Assembly: GCF_002910905.1 (NCBI RefSeq) | Contig: NZ_NEUE01000162.1 | Span: forward strand, 1-47,458 | Direction: 5' to 3' | Length of the DNA stretch: 47,458 bases | Source of the DNA: Streptomyces sp. SM11 | GTDB taxonomy: Bacteria > Actinomycetota > Actinomycetes > Streptomycetales > Streptomycetaceae | Shown: piece after piece, positions 8,577 to 16,841 of the stretch | How the letters are laid out: each line of letters begins with the position of its first letter | Position numbering within the stretch: position 1 is the stretch's first letter | Notes under the pieces: generated by a model | Told to the model about the DNA's origin: nothing | Seen by the model: the letters and a program-made list of their open reading frames with translations, nothing else | Database searches by the model: none | Program-made: the position numbers and the translations under genes

Positions 8577-9608
8577 GTGCGCGGCCCGGAGCGCGTCGGC
8601 CTTCCGTACCGCCGCCACGCGTTGCCGCCAGGTCATGTCCTCGGGGAAGTCGTACGTGTCCGTGTCGACCATCCAGCTCGCGTACGCCGCCGCCCGGCGG
8701 CAGTCCACGCACTCCGTCTCGCCGCCCAGCGGACGGAAGAGGTGTTCCTCGCCCGGGCCCGCGCAGGCGATCAGCTCCCTGACGGGCGGCGCGGGAGGCG
8801 GTGCCGGAAGCGGGGTCACCGGGCATTTCCGGATCAGGCGATGGCGCAGGAAGCCGACCGCCGAACGCACCCCGCTCTCGGGAGGGTCGGCCAGGAGCGC
8901 CTGCCGCAGGTCCCCTTCCGGCAGGCCGCCCTCCAGCCACTTCACGGCCTCCACCGCCAGCGCACGGGCCTCCCGGACCCCCAGCAGCAGGTCGCGGCGG
9001 GTGTGGCGCAGGGACAGCAGCAGCCGTTCGGCCTTGGCCAGTTGGCTGGCGGGGTGGGGGGCCGGGGCCGCTTCGAGGGGGTCGGGTTCCGGGACCGCCA
9101 CCCGCTTCTGCGGTCGTTCCGCTCCGGAGGGTGGGTGGGGAGTGGTCTTTTCACTGTGGTCTTCCTCCGGTTCATAGCCACCGGCCGTCCGGGGGGTCGG
9201 CCCGCCGACCGTCGGATACCGCGTACTCGGCGGCGGAGGAGCGGCCACGAACTCCGGCGGACGGCCGCCGTCCGGCTCCAGTGCCGCTCGTACGATCCTC
9301 GCCTCCGCGCTCGTCAGCGGCGTGTTCGTGAACAGCTGGTCCGTCCGCCAGCGGCCGCCGTCGCCCTGGGACCGCCACTCGTGGACGTAACCGTGCTCCA
9401 CCAGTTGCTTCTTGGCCCGTTGGTACGGGAGGCCCTTCATGTCCAGCTTCCGTGCCAGTTCACTGAGGGGGCGGTCGGTGGCGGTGGCGGGCAGGCCCTG
9501 GACGTACAGGAGGAGGACCTTCGCATCGCTGTTCATCCGCCGGTCGCGTACGAGTGTGTGCGGGGCCTTGGTCCAGCCCGCAGGGGGCGCGATAACATGA
9601 CGCAGCAT
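8493..9608 (-). CDS. Winged-helix/HTH domain protein with C-terminal Cys motif
   Basis: 371-residue conserved Streptomyces-type protein. Residues ~1-95 form a winged helix-turn-helix that begins with WTKAPHTLVRDRRMNSDAK and contains LSELARKLDMKGLPYQRAKKQLVEHG. A Pro-rich linker (~110-190) leads to a helical region (AERLLLSLRHTRRDLLLGVREARAL), and the C-terminus has ELIACAGPGEEH and ECVDCRR, possibly a small metal-binding site. It resembles HTH proteins related to replication-initiator-type DNA binders; role unknown. ATG at 9608 has taggag 9 nt upstream. The 3' end overlaps the EEP gene on the opposite strand. Confidence 0.75.
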   Translation of the reverse strand: MLRHVIAPPAGWTKAPHTLVRDRRMNSDAKVLLLYVQGLPATATDRPLSELARKLDMKGLPYQRAKKQLVEHGYVHEWRSQGDGGRWRTDQLFTNTPLTSAEARIVRAALEPDGGRPPEFVAAPPPPSTRYPTVGGPTPRTAGGYEPEEDHSEKTTPHPPSGAERPQKRVAVPEPDPLEAAPAPHPASQLAKAERLLLSLRHTRRDLLLGVREARALAVEAVKWLEGGLPEGDLRQALLADPPESGVRSAVGFLRHRLIRKCPVTPLPAPPPAPPVRELIACAGPGEEHLFRPLGGETECVDCRRAAAYASWMVDTDTYDFPEDMTWRQRVAAVRKADALRAAHSSQGDAGDDGQMVAAGDGQGADVAHGG

Positions 9609-9842
9609 TTCTAGTGGCTCCTACCACTGGGAGTGTGAGGCCCTCGGGTGGGTGTTGACGCACCTCCGGGGGCCGCCCTTTGCGCATGCGTGCGCACAGA
9701 GCGTGATGTCCTCGTCACCGTATCGCACCGTTCCGGCCCATCGCCACATCGAAGATCTGTTCGCCCATTGCCCCCAACCAGACCGCCGTCGTGCGTCGTT
9801 GAACACCGCCGGCAGACGCTGACCGCACGCGCCCGGGGCGCG

Positions 9843-10847
9843 TCAGCCGCCCGTCAGCGCGCCCACCGCGTCGACCAGGCCTTCCCAGGTCTGGCGGGTG
9901 TCGGCCGTGTCCGGGTGCGGAGCGCCGAAGACCTCCAGCGCGGCCGTGATGTCGTCCAGGGCCCAGCGGAGTTCGTAGTACGCGAGCAGGGCGGGGTCCG
10001 GGTGGTGGCCGGTGAGTTCGGCGTAGCGGGACAGGTCCGCCGGATCGTCGGTGGCCAGCCAGAGGTCACGCTCGGGCGGTGCGAGGGCGACGGTGTCCCA
10101 GTCGGTCAGGAAGGTTCGCCCGCCGGGATCCAGGACGTTGCCGGGATGGGATTCGCCGTGGGTGACCACGATGGCGGCGGTCGACGCGGCGGACGTGAGC
10201 CGTGCCGTACCGCTGTCGAAGTGCTCCAACGTGGCACGTAGCGCCGCGCCGTTGGCGGCGAGCAGGGCGTCGCACCTTTGCGCGTACGGGCCCGACTCCG
10301 CCCGGAAGCGCGGCGGACCGGCCAGCGCCACATCGAGCAACGGGCGGTCCGGCAGGGCCGGGTGGTGGGCCGGTGCCCCCAAGGGAGGTCTCGTGCCGTG
10401 CAGTTGGGCCAGCCGCTCCACCAGTGCGCGGCGCGCCCAGGAGTCCAGCACCTGGCCGAAGCGGCCGGCCGGCGCGTCCACGTACGGGAAGACGCTCACG
10501 GCGTACCGGCCGGTGAGGCGGAGCAGAGTCTCGCCCGTCCCGGTGCGCAGCGGGGCCACCAACACCGTTCCCCCGTGCTGGGCGTTGAGCTCGGAGCCCA
10601 GTGTGGCCGCCGTGTAGATGGCGCGGCTCAGGCCCGTCCAGGCCGTGGCCGTGTCAGGTCCGCAGTACGGCTTGTGCGCCAGGTCCGCGACCGTGACGAA
10701 GGTCCGCCGGCCGTCGGCCCCGGCTGCGACCCAGTGGTGGTCCCCGAAGCCCACCGGAGCGTGGGTGAGCACGACGTCCTCGATGTCCCAGGCCCCGAGG
10801 ACGGAGGCCAGCGCGGCCTCGTCGATGTCGGACGGACGGTCCCCCAT
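9843..10847 (-). CDS. Aminoglycoside phosphotransferase-fold (APH/choline kinase) family protein
   Basis: Protein-kinase-like phosphotransferase of 334 residues. The catalytic loop reads VVTHGESHPGNVL (the Brenner HG-x-HPGN motif, with Glu where many members have Asp) and is followed by FLTDWDTVALAPPERDLW carrying the metal-binding DWD. The N-terminal lobe has GFGDHHWVA as a glycine-rich nucleotide-binding turn. Many chromosomal Streptomyces members of this fold have unknown small-molecule substrates, so an antibiotic-resistance call is not justified. ATG at 10847 is chosen because residues upstream of it (Arg/Ser/Cys-rich) look non-coding. Confidence 0.82.
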   Translation of the reverse strand: MGDRPSDIDEAALASVLGAWDIEDVVLTHAPVGFGDHHWVAAGADGRRTFVTVADLAHKPYCGPDTATAWTGLSRAIYTAATLGSELNAQHGGTVLVAPLRTGTGETLLRLTGRYAVSVFPYVDAPAGRFGQVLDSWARRALVERLAQLHGTRPPLGAPAHHPALPDRPLLDVALAGPPRFRAESGPYAQRCDALLAANGAALRATLEHFDSGTARLTSAASTAAIVVTHGESHPGNVLDPGGRTFLTDWDTVALAPPERDLWLATDDPADLSRYAELTGHHPDPALLAYYELRWALDDITAALEVFGAPHPDTADTRQTWEGLVDAVGALTGG

Positions 10848-11051
10848 GCGGGACACCGTAGCGGCCTTCCGCGCCTCCACACCACACCTTCTCCACTGGC
10901 TTCTCCCCGCCCTCTCCCGCCCCCCCCTGCACGCTTTGTACACGCTCTCATCACAATTCCGCTTCGCTTCCCGCCTGGCCCTGATGTGCGCCCGGGTGCA
11001 CTGCGAACATCGGCTGCTCCACCGCACAGCGTTCGGCCTTGGGGGCGACAC

Positions 11052-11540
11052 ATGCAGACGAGGAAGCAGTCACGGCGGCCGAGGCGCGAGGTCCTCCGGA
11101 TACGGGTGTCGGCCGGAGCGGGCGCGCTCGCCCTGATCCTGACGGGGTGCGGGGACGACAGCGGCAGCACGGACGGCCGGGGCGGGAAGGCCGGTCCGTC
11201 GTCCTCCGTGGAACGGACGCTGGCGCTCATGGACGACGAGCAGGGCGTGGACGCGGACAACAGCCTGGACGTGGACGTTCTCGACAACGACTCCGTCACC
11301 CTGGAGAGCGGGGTCGGGGCGGGACTGCTCGCCGCCTACGACCCCGCCGAGCTGGCCCTGAGCATCGACGCCGAGCCGGACCACGGGACCGCCACGCTGT
11401 CCGGGGTCACGGTCACCTACACCGCCAGGGACGGGTACGCCGGTGAGGACGAGTTCACCTACCGGGTCCTCGTGAAGGGCACCGACGTCCCCGCCGCCAC
11501 GGCCGTCGTCCGCATCACCGTCTCCGCGCCCGACTCCTAA
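11052..11540 (+). CDS. Lipoprotein with Ig-like/cadherin-like tandem-repeat fold, C-terminally shortened
   Basis: Secreted lipoprotein of 162 residues. A twin-Arg-rich basic N-terminus is followed by a hydrophobic segment and the lipobox LTGC (lipidated Cys near residue 31). The mature part contains VDVLDNDSVTLESG, HGTATLSGVTVTYTARDGY and GEDEFTYRV, the pattern of bacterial Ig/cadherin-like domains that end in a FTYxV strand. The frame stops at TAA 11538-11540. Directly downstream, in the same frame, the sequence reads as a linker plus a decayed excalibur domain, so this protein appears to have lost its C-terminal part. ATG at 11052 has a ggggg stretch upstream; the gene is divergent from the APH-fold gene. 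Confidence 0.8.
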   Translation: MQTRKQSRRPRREVLRIRVSAGAGALALILTGCGDDSGSTDGRGGKAGPSSSVERTLALMDDEQGVDADNSLDVDVLDNDSVTLESGVGAGLLAAYDPAELALSIDAEPDHGTATLSGVTVTYTARDGYAGEDEFTYRVLVKGTDVPAATAVVRITVSAPDS

Positions 11541-11710
11541 CCGGCCCCGGCCTCCGCCTCGAAGCCCGCGCCGACGGCGAAGGCGAAGGCGAAGGCGAAG
11601 GCGAAGGCGACGTACTACGAGAACTGAGACGCCGCGCGCGTCCGGGCCTGGGATCCCGGCTACGGACGCGGCACCTCGACCGCGCCGGGGACGGCATCGG
11701 CTGCGAGTGA
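11541..11710 (+). pseudogene. Decayed excalibur calcium-binding domain of the upstream lipoprotein
   Basis: In frame after the TAA, the codons read PAPASASKPAPTAKAKA, an Ala-Lys linker, then ATYYEN, TGA (11625-11627), DAARVRAWDPGYGR. Excalibur domains have YENCDAAR, so the TGA replaces the Cys codon. A 2-nt shift then moves to HLDRAGDGIGCE, the typical calcium-binding end (normally LDRDGDGxxCE). The loop between DAAR and DPGY is also shorter than usual. Together with the upstream frame this was one lipoprotein: Ig-like domain, linker, excalibur domain. Confidence 0.75.
11577..11606 (+). repeat. (gcgaag)5 hexanucleotide repeat
   Basis: Five exact tandem copies of gcgaag. In the ancestral reading frame they encode Ala-Lys repeats in the linker before the excalibur domain. 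Confidence 0.85.
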
Positions 11711-11818
11711 GCGTCGCGCGAGCACCGGGTCACGGCCGGACCGCTCCGACGCGAGGCCGAGGTCGAGGCCGGGGCCGCCGGGCCCGGGTCGACGGGCCGG
11801 CCCCCGCCGGTCCGGGGG

Positions 11819-12427
11819 TCAGCGGTAGTCGTCGGGGTGGTCCTGCATCCAGGTGTTGATGCCGTCACGGGTGCCGACGATCGCGGAGAAGTACTTCTCC
11901 AGATGCACCTCGGACCGGTCGTCGCCCAGCTTGTCGAACAGGACCTTCATGTCGGCGAGCGGCTGCTTGAAGTGGCCGGGGCCCTTGTCGTCCGCCCGCA
12001 TCGCCTCGTCCAGCTCGGTGAGTTCCCGGGTGACCCGGCCGAGGAATTAGGCGCAGTCGCCCGCACCGGGGGTGCACGTGTCGTCGAGCGTCGCCTGGAG
12101 CGTCGCGAAGGCGTCACGGACCCGGGCGGGGGCGGGTGAGGGGACGGCGGTGTCCTCCGCCTCGCCGGCCTCCCGCTCGGCCCGGTCCGCGTTCTCGGCG
12201 TTCTCGCCGCCCTCGGCGCTCCGGGCCAGGTCCGCAGCCGCGTCCGCCGACCTGCTCGGGACGTCCGCGCCGGGGCCGCCGCCGCTCGACGCCTGGGTGC
12301 AGGACACCAGTGCGGCGGCCACGACCACGGCGAGTGCGGCCGAGCGCAGCCCGGCCCGGACCGGATGGTGCGCGTCGGTACCGGCACCTGTGACGGTGGT
12401 CGTGCGGGCAGCGTTACGGAACGTCAT
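11819..12427 (-). pseudogene. Lipoprotein gene with in-frame TAA
   Basis: From ATG at 12427 the frame encodes a basic N-terminus, a hydrophobic segment and a lipobox LVSC, a Glu/Ala-rich linker, and then a helical domain (RDAFATLQATLDDTC, GAGDCA). A TAA at 12047-12049 interrupts it, and the same frame continues with FLGRVTRELTELDEAM, MKVLFDKLGDDRSEVHLEKY and NTWMQDHPDDYR up to TGA at 11819. The continuity of frame and coding character on both sides shows one ancestral protein of ~200 residues; a TAC-to-TAA change (Tyr to stop) is the simplest explanation. I do not recognise the family. The fragment after the stop could restart at an internal ATG near 12001 but would lack export signals. Confidence 0.75.
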
Positions 12428-12461
12428 GAGGCCCCCCTCGTACGAAGGGTCCAGACCATAC

Positions 12462-12546
12462 ACCGGCCCTGCACCGGTCCTCCGCCGGCCTGCACCGGTC
12501 CTCCGCCAGCCCTCCGCCAGCCCTCCGCCGGGGCTCCGCCGGGGCT
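12462..12546. repeat. Imperfect tandem ctccgcc repeats
   Basis: Intergenic array built from ctccgcc units: two copies of tgcaccggtcctccgcc, two of agccctccgcc and two of ggggctccgcc. It separates the broken lipoprotein gene from the hydrolase gene upstream of it on the same strand. Confidence 0.7.
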
Positions 12547-13373
12547 CACGCCAGGAAGGCCGCCATCTCCCCGTACACCGCGGCCGGGTTGTCCAGGTGG
12601 GCGTCGTGGCCCGCGCCCGGGATGACGCCGATCCGCGTCGCGGGGTGCCGGGCCCTCATCCGGTCCGCCTCGTCCGGCTTCATCGCACCGTTCTCGCCCC
12701 GCACCACCAGCACCGGGCAGCGCACCCGGTCCCAGTCGTCCCAGTGGTGCCGCTGCGCGTTCTCCTGGACGGTGGCCACCATCACGTCCCGGTCGACGCG
12801 GGGGTACAGACCGCCGGGGCCCGGTGCGAGACCGGCCGCCCAGGCGCGGCCCGCCGGCCCGCCGCCGAAGAACGCCTCGGCCGCCTCCGCGTCCGGAAAC
12901 GGCACCGGCCAGGAGTCGAGCCAGCCGCCTATCTGTTCCGGTAGCTCCGGACTCGGGCCCGCCGGGCCCGCCTCGATCAGGACCAGCGCACGGCACGCCT
13001 CCGGGTGGGTCGCCGCCGTCAGCAGCGCGGTGAGGCCGCCCATCGACTGGCCGACCAGCACCGTGTCCGCCCCGGCCAGACCGAACCGGCTCGCGACGGC
13101 GAGGACGTCGCGGACGTGCGCCACCCGCGTCACGTCCCCGGGGCGGCGGGTGCTCGCCCCGCTGCCCCGGGCGTCGAAGGCGACCACCCGGTGCGTGGGC
13201 GCGAACCTGGCCGCCAGCGCCTCCCACTCGCCGCAGTGGCCTGCCAGCCCGTGCAGCAGGAGCAGGGGCGGGCCGTCGCCGCCGTGGTCGGTGCAGAAGA
13301 GGCGTACGGGACCGGCCCCGCCCGCTGCTCCTCCGCCGTCCTCGACCGTCACCGTGGTCGTGACCGCTGCCAC
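12546..13373 (-). CDS. Alpha/beta-fold hydrolase
   Basis: Cytoplasmic serine hydrolase of 275 residues. Oxyanion motif LLLLHGLAGH, nucleophile elbow VGQSMGG (Ser about residue 108), acid-region motif PVLVVRGENG and catalytic His in GAGHDAHLDNP. The size and motif spacing match monomeric alpha/beta hydrolases such as esterases, haloperoxidase-like enzymes and lactonases. The substrate cannot be assigned. It starts with GTG at 13373; the gcgg/ggg upstream gives a weak ribosome site. It is separated from the downstream lipoprotein gene by tandem repeats and is probably transcribed alone. Confidence 0.85.
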   Translation of the reverse strand: MAAVTTTVTVEDGGGAAGGAGPVRLFCTDHGGDGPPLLLLHGLAGHCGEWEALAARFAPTHRVVAFDARGSGASTRRPGDVTRVAHVRDVLAVASRFGLAGADTVLVGQSMGGLTALLTAATHPEACRALVLIEAGPAGPSPELPEQIGGWLDSWPVPFPDAEAAEAFFGGGPAGRAWAAGLAPGPGGLYPRVDRDVMVATVQENAQRHHWDDWDRVRCPVLVVRGENGAMKPDEADRMRARHPATRIGVIPGAGHDAHLDNPAAVYGEMAAFLA

Positions 13374-13497
13374 CCGGAACCCCCGTCTCCCCGTCGCTTC
13401 CCCGCACTGCCGTCCCGCCCGGCGGCACCGTCGCCCCGAACGCTAGCCTCGGGCTTGAAGAGCCAACCACAGGTATACCGACGGCTTACAGGAAACG

Positions 13498-13812
13498 ATG
13501 GTGACGACGATGGCGAAGGTTCCGGCAGCGGCAGTGGCGGCGGGCGGGCTCATCGGGGGCTACGGCGTCGCCCGGTGGACCCGGAAGCGACCGCTCGGCG
13601 GCGTCGCGCTCGCCGCCGCCGGTTCCCTCGCCGCGTACGAGTGGAACCGCCAGGCCGGGCCGCGTGCCGCCGCCGGACTGACGGTCGCCTACGTCGCAGC
13701 CTTCGCCGGATCGCACCCGCTCGCCAAGAAGGTCGGCGCCTGGCCCGCCGTGTTCGCCGTCGCGGGCGGGGTGGCCGCCGCGTCCTGGGCCGTCACCCGC
13801 CGGGCTGCCTGA
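13498..13812 (+). CDS. Small conserved membrane protein
   Basis: 104 residues with three or four hydrophobic stretches: VPAAAVAAGGLIGGYGVA, LGGVALAAAGSLAAYEW, AAAGLTVAYVAAFAGSH and WPAVFAVAGGVAAASWAV. No enzymatic motif. An aggaa ribosome site lies 4 nt before ATG 13498. It looks like a Streptomyces-wide hypothetical integral membrane protein; function unknown. Confidence 0.75.
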   Translation: MVTTMAKVPAAAVAAGGLIGGYGVARWTRKRPLGGVALAAAGSLAAYEWNRQAGPRAAAGLTVAYVAAFAGSHPLAKKVGAWPAVFAVAGGVAAASWAVTRRAA

Positions 13813-13819
13813 GGGCGCC

Positions 13820-13857
13820 GATCCGTTCACGCGGGCCCGATCCGTTCTCGCGGGCCC
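13820..13857. repeat. 19-bp direct tandem repeat
   Basis: gatccgttcacgcgggccc at 13820-13838 is repeated at 13839-13857 with a single mismatch, just after the small membrane protein gene. Confidence 0.8.
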
Positions 13858-13983
13858 CGGGCCCGGCGTACGCCGGGGCGAGTCGGCACGCCCCGCCCCG
13901 GCCCGCCCGGAAAAGAATCCGGCGCGGGCGTGAACACCCGCCGCGCCCCGCCCGTACTACCGGGCAACTCCCCCGCGTGAGCC

Positions 13984-14019
13984 GGGTGCGTACCCGTACG
14001 ACAGGACGGTTACGCACCC
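13984..14019. terminator. Inverted repeat between convergent genes
   Basis: Arms gggtgcgta (13984-13992) and tacgcaccc (14011-14019) are perfect complements with an 18-nt loop. The 285-bp spacer 13813-14097 otherwise shows only GC-rich sequence. Confidence 0.45.
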
Positions 14020-14097
14020 GGAGCGGCGCCGAGGAGCCCGCCTCCCGGCCGGCGGGGGCACGCCGACGGGGCACGCCGCCCGGCGCGTACGTGCGAC

Positions 14098-15633
14098 TCA
14101 GCCGCTCAGCGCGTGCGACACCGTGTAGATCGCCAGGCCCGCCAGCGCGCCGACCACCGTGCCGTTGATCCGGATGAACTGGAGGTCGCGGCCGATGTGC
14201 GCCTCGATCTTCTTCGAGGTCTGGTCCGCGTCCCAGCTCGCGACCGTCTCGCTGATCAGCGAGGTGATCTCCGCGCGGTACGTCGTCACGACGTACACCG
14301 CCGCGTCCTCCAGCCAGCCGTCCAGCTTGCCCTGGAGCCGCTCGTCGCTCGCCAGCCGCGCTCCCAGCGACATCAGCGAGGCGCGTGCCCGCAGCCGCAG
14401 TTCGCTGCGCTCGTCCTCCGCCGCCGAGAGGATCATCGTGCGGACGGAGGACCAGGCCGAGGCGATGACGTCCTGGACCTCGCCGCGGCCCAGGATCTCC
14501 GACTTCAGCCGCTCCACGCGGGCCCGGGTGTCGGCGTCGCTCTGGAGGTCGGCCGCGAAGTCGTTCAGGAACGTGTCGATGGAGCCGCGCGCCGGGTGCT
14601 CCGGCATGTCCCGCATCTCCGTGACGAACCGCAGCAGTTCCTTGTAGACCCGCTCCCCCACCCGCTTGTCCACGAACCGCGGGGTCCAGCCGGGGGCCCC
14701 GCCCTGCACCGCGTTCATCACCGAGTCGCCGTGCTCCACCAGCCAGTCGTGCGCCCGTACGCAGACGAGGTCGACGACCTTGCGGTGGCCGCCGTCCGTG
14801 ACGACCTTCTCCAGCATCTTGCCGAGGCTCGGGCCGACCTCCGCCGCGTCCGCGCGCCGGGTGATGGCCTCGCCGACCACCGCCTGCACGTCGGAGTCCC
14901 GGAGGACCGTCAGCGCACCGCGCAGGGCCGTCGCCAGCTCGGCGGTGACCCGGTCGGCGTGGGCCGGCTCCGCGAGCCACACTCCGAGCCTCCGGCCGAC
15001 CCCCAGACCGTGAATCCGGTCACGAATGACGTCTCCGGAGAGAAAGTTCTCTCCGACGAAGGAACCGAGGGACTGTCCCAACTGATCCTTCTTGTTCGGG
15101 ATGATGGCTGTATGCGGAATCGGCAGGCCGAGCGGGCGCCGGAAGAGCGCCGTGACGGCGAACCAGTCCGCCAGCGCACCCACCATCCCCGCCTCGGCAG
15201 CCGCCGCGACGTAGCCCGGCCAGCCCCCCACACCTGAGTTCTTCGCCCAGGTGGCCAGGACGTAGACGACCGCGACGAGCAGAAGGAGGCCGGTGGCCGT
15301 GAGTTTCATGCGCCGTACGCCGCGCTGCTTCTCCTCGTCGGCGGCGGTGTACGCGAACGAGGCCAGCGGGCCCGCGGCGCGCGGCGGCATCCCGGATCCC
15401 CCGGGGATCCGCTCCGCTCCCGGGCCCTGCCCCGGCTCCGGCCCCGCTCCCGGCCCGGGGCCGGCCTCCAGCTCCACCGTCCGCTCCGAGGGTTCCCGCG
15501 ACGGCTCCTGCGACTGCTCCGACTTCCGCACCGCGTCCCCGCCCCCGTCCTCGTCCTGCCCCTGCTCGCCGGATCCGGTCCGTTCCATCCGCTCCACCCG
15601 TCCGCGTACGCCTCGCCCCCGTGACGTACGCAT
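14098..15633 (-). CDS. DUF445 family membrane protein
   Basis: 511-residue protein. The first ~110 residues are charged, Pro/Gly-rich and probably cytoplasmic. The DUF445 domain begins at MKLTATGLLLLVAVVYVL (one membrane helix), then GALADWFAVTALFRRPLG and IPHTAIIPNKKDQLGQSLGSFV, the family hallmark, followed by long helical segments and a C-terminal hydrophobic end (INGTVVGALAGLAIYTVSHAL). DUF445 proteins are widespread, with no established function. Start 15633 is chosen for the ggagg site 8 nt upstream; an alternative ATG at the membrane helix would give ~400 residues. Confidence 0.88.
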   Translation of the reverse strand: MRTSRGRGVRGRVERMERTGSGEQGQDEDGGGDAVRKSEQSQEPSREPSERTVELEAGPGPGAGPEPGQGPGAERIPGGSGMPPRAAGPLASFAYTAADEEKQRGVRRMKLTATGLLLLVAVVYVLATWAKNSGVGGWPGYVAAAAEAGMVGALADWFAVTALFRRPLGLPIPHTAIIPNKKDQLGQSLGSFVGENFLSGDVIRDRIHGLGVGRRLGVWLAEPAHADRVTAELATALRGALTVLRDSDVQAVVGEAITRRADAAEVGPSLGKMLEKVVTDGGHRKVVDLVCVRAHDWLVEHGDSVMNAVQGGAPGWTPRFVDKRVGERVYKELLRFVTEMRDMPEHPARGSIDTFLNDFAADLQSDADTRARVERLKSEILGRGEVQDVIASAWSSVRTMILSAAEDERSELRLRARASLMSLGARLASDERLQGKLDGWLEDAAVYVVTTYRAEITSLISETVASWDADQTSKKIEAHIGRDLQFIRINGTVVGALAGLAIYTVSHALSG

Positions 15634-15730
15634 TGTCCCTACCTCCCCTACTCCCGGGCCGCACGTCGAGTTCCCGACGGCCTGTCGCATCATGGGACCA
15701 GCACGATCATCACAAGGAGAACCACCGCAC

Positions 15731-16744
15731 ATGCCCAGGCGCCAGGGGTATGCCCTGCTCATCGCCCTGATGGCGGGCACCGCCGTGCTCGCCACCGCCC
15801 TCGCCTTCGGCACGACGCTGCTCTCCGGCCCCCGGTCGGCACCGCTCCCGCCCGCCGAGACCCAGGCGGCCGCCCGTAACCCGGTCGACCCCGCCGCCTC
15901 GGGCGGACGGGTCATCAGCGACCCGGTCGTGGTGCCCGTCGCCCCCGACTCCGACCTCCAGGTCAGCTTCCGCACCCCGCAGGCGGGCGGACCCGTCACC
16001 TACCACCCCCGCACCCACCAGACCTCGTACCTGATCGACGAACGCGGCACCTGGAGCACCACCCACTGGCGCTATCTGACCGCCGTGGACGTCCGCAGCG
16101 AGCAGGCGCTCGGCGCGGTCGTCGCCTTCGGGGACTCCCTGACCGCGGGCAGCGGCTCCACCACCGACGCCAACGCCCGCTGGCCCGACGTCCTCGCCGA
16201 CCGGCTGGGCGGCCGGTACGGAGTCGCCAACGCGGGCATCTCGGGCAACCGGGTCGCGGGCATCGGCCGCGGCACCGGAGGCCCGTCGGGCACCGACCGG
16301 CTCGACCGCGACGCCCTGTCGGTCGCCGGAGCCCGGACCGTCGTCGTGGCGCTCGGCATCAACGACCTGCAGCAGTCCCCCCAGGAAACCGACCCCCAGC
16401 GCATCGTGGACGGCCTGCGCGCCCTCACCGACCGGGCGCACGCCCGCGGACTCACGGTCGTCGGCGCGACGCTGACCCCGTTCGAGGGCTTCCGCACCTG
16501 GACGCCCGAGCGCGACGCCGTACGGCATGCGGTCAACGAGCAGATCCGGGCGGGCACGGTCTTCGACACGTACGTCGACTTCGACGCGGCGGTACGCGAC
16601 CCCGCCGCGCCGAACCGGATCCTCGCCCCGTACGACTCCGGCGACCACCTGCACCTCAACGACGACGGGTACCGCGCGCTCGGCGACCGGCTGGACCTGA
16701 CGTCCCTGGACCGGGCCCGCACGCCCCGTTCCGACGCGCTGTGA
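15731..16744 (+). CDS. Secreted SGNH/GDSL hydrolase, short N-terminal domain
   Basis: Extracellular esterase/lipase-type enzyme of 337 residues. An N-terminal signal segment (YALLIALMAGTAVLATALAF) is followed by a beta-rich region with VISDPVVVPVAPDSDLQVSF, then the SGNH blocks: AFGDSLTAGSGS (nucleophile Ser), NAGISGNRV (Gly block), LGINDL (Asn block) and SGDHLHLNDDGY (Asp-x-x-His). Secreted relatives in actinobacteria usually carry a longer N-terminal beta domain (an extra ~80 residues before VLSDPV-like sequence); here the signal segment joins it directly, so an internal loss may have occurred. A caaggag site sits 11 nt upstream of ATG 15731. Confidence 0.88.
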   Translation: MPRRQGYALLIALMAGTAVLATALAFGTTLLSGPRSAPLPPAETQAAARNPVDPAASGGRVISDPVVVPVAPDSDLQVSFRTPQAGGPVTYHPRTHQTSYLIDERGTWSTTHWRYLTAVDVRSEQALGAVVAFGDSLTAGSGSTTDANARWPDVLADRLGGRYGVANAGISGNRVAGIGRGTGGPSGTDRLDRDALSVAGARTVVVALGINDLQQSPQETDPQRIVDGLRALTDRAHARGLTVVGATLTPFEGFRTWTPERDAVRHAVNEQIRAGTVFDTYVDFDAAVRDPAAPNRILAPYDSGDHLHLNDDGYRALGDRLDLTSLDRARTPRSDAL

Positions 16745-16841
16745 GGAGGCTGAGGAGGCACACGTACGTACCGGCGAGGGCAGGAGGCCGCGCCCCGCAC
16801 CGCCCCGGCCCGGCCCCTCGGAGTTCCTCGCGGCCGGCCCC

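Noticed and set aside
9843..10847. Aminoglycoside resistance gene
   Set aside because: Only the general APH/choline-kinase fold motifs are present; many chromosomal members act on other small molecules.
11625..11627. TGA at an invariant Cys position as a selenocysteine codon
   Set aside because: A frameshift and loop deletion follow in the same domain, an in-frame TAA precedes it, and no SECIS-like element or selenoprotein context is seen. Decay explains it better.
12462..12546. CRISPR-like array
   Set aside because: Units are 11-20 bp, imperfect and without spacers; it is a simple GC-rich tandem repeat.
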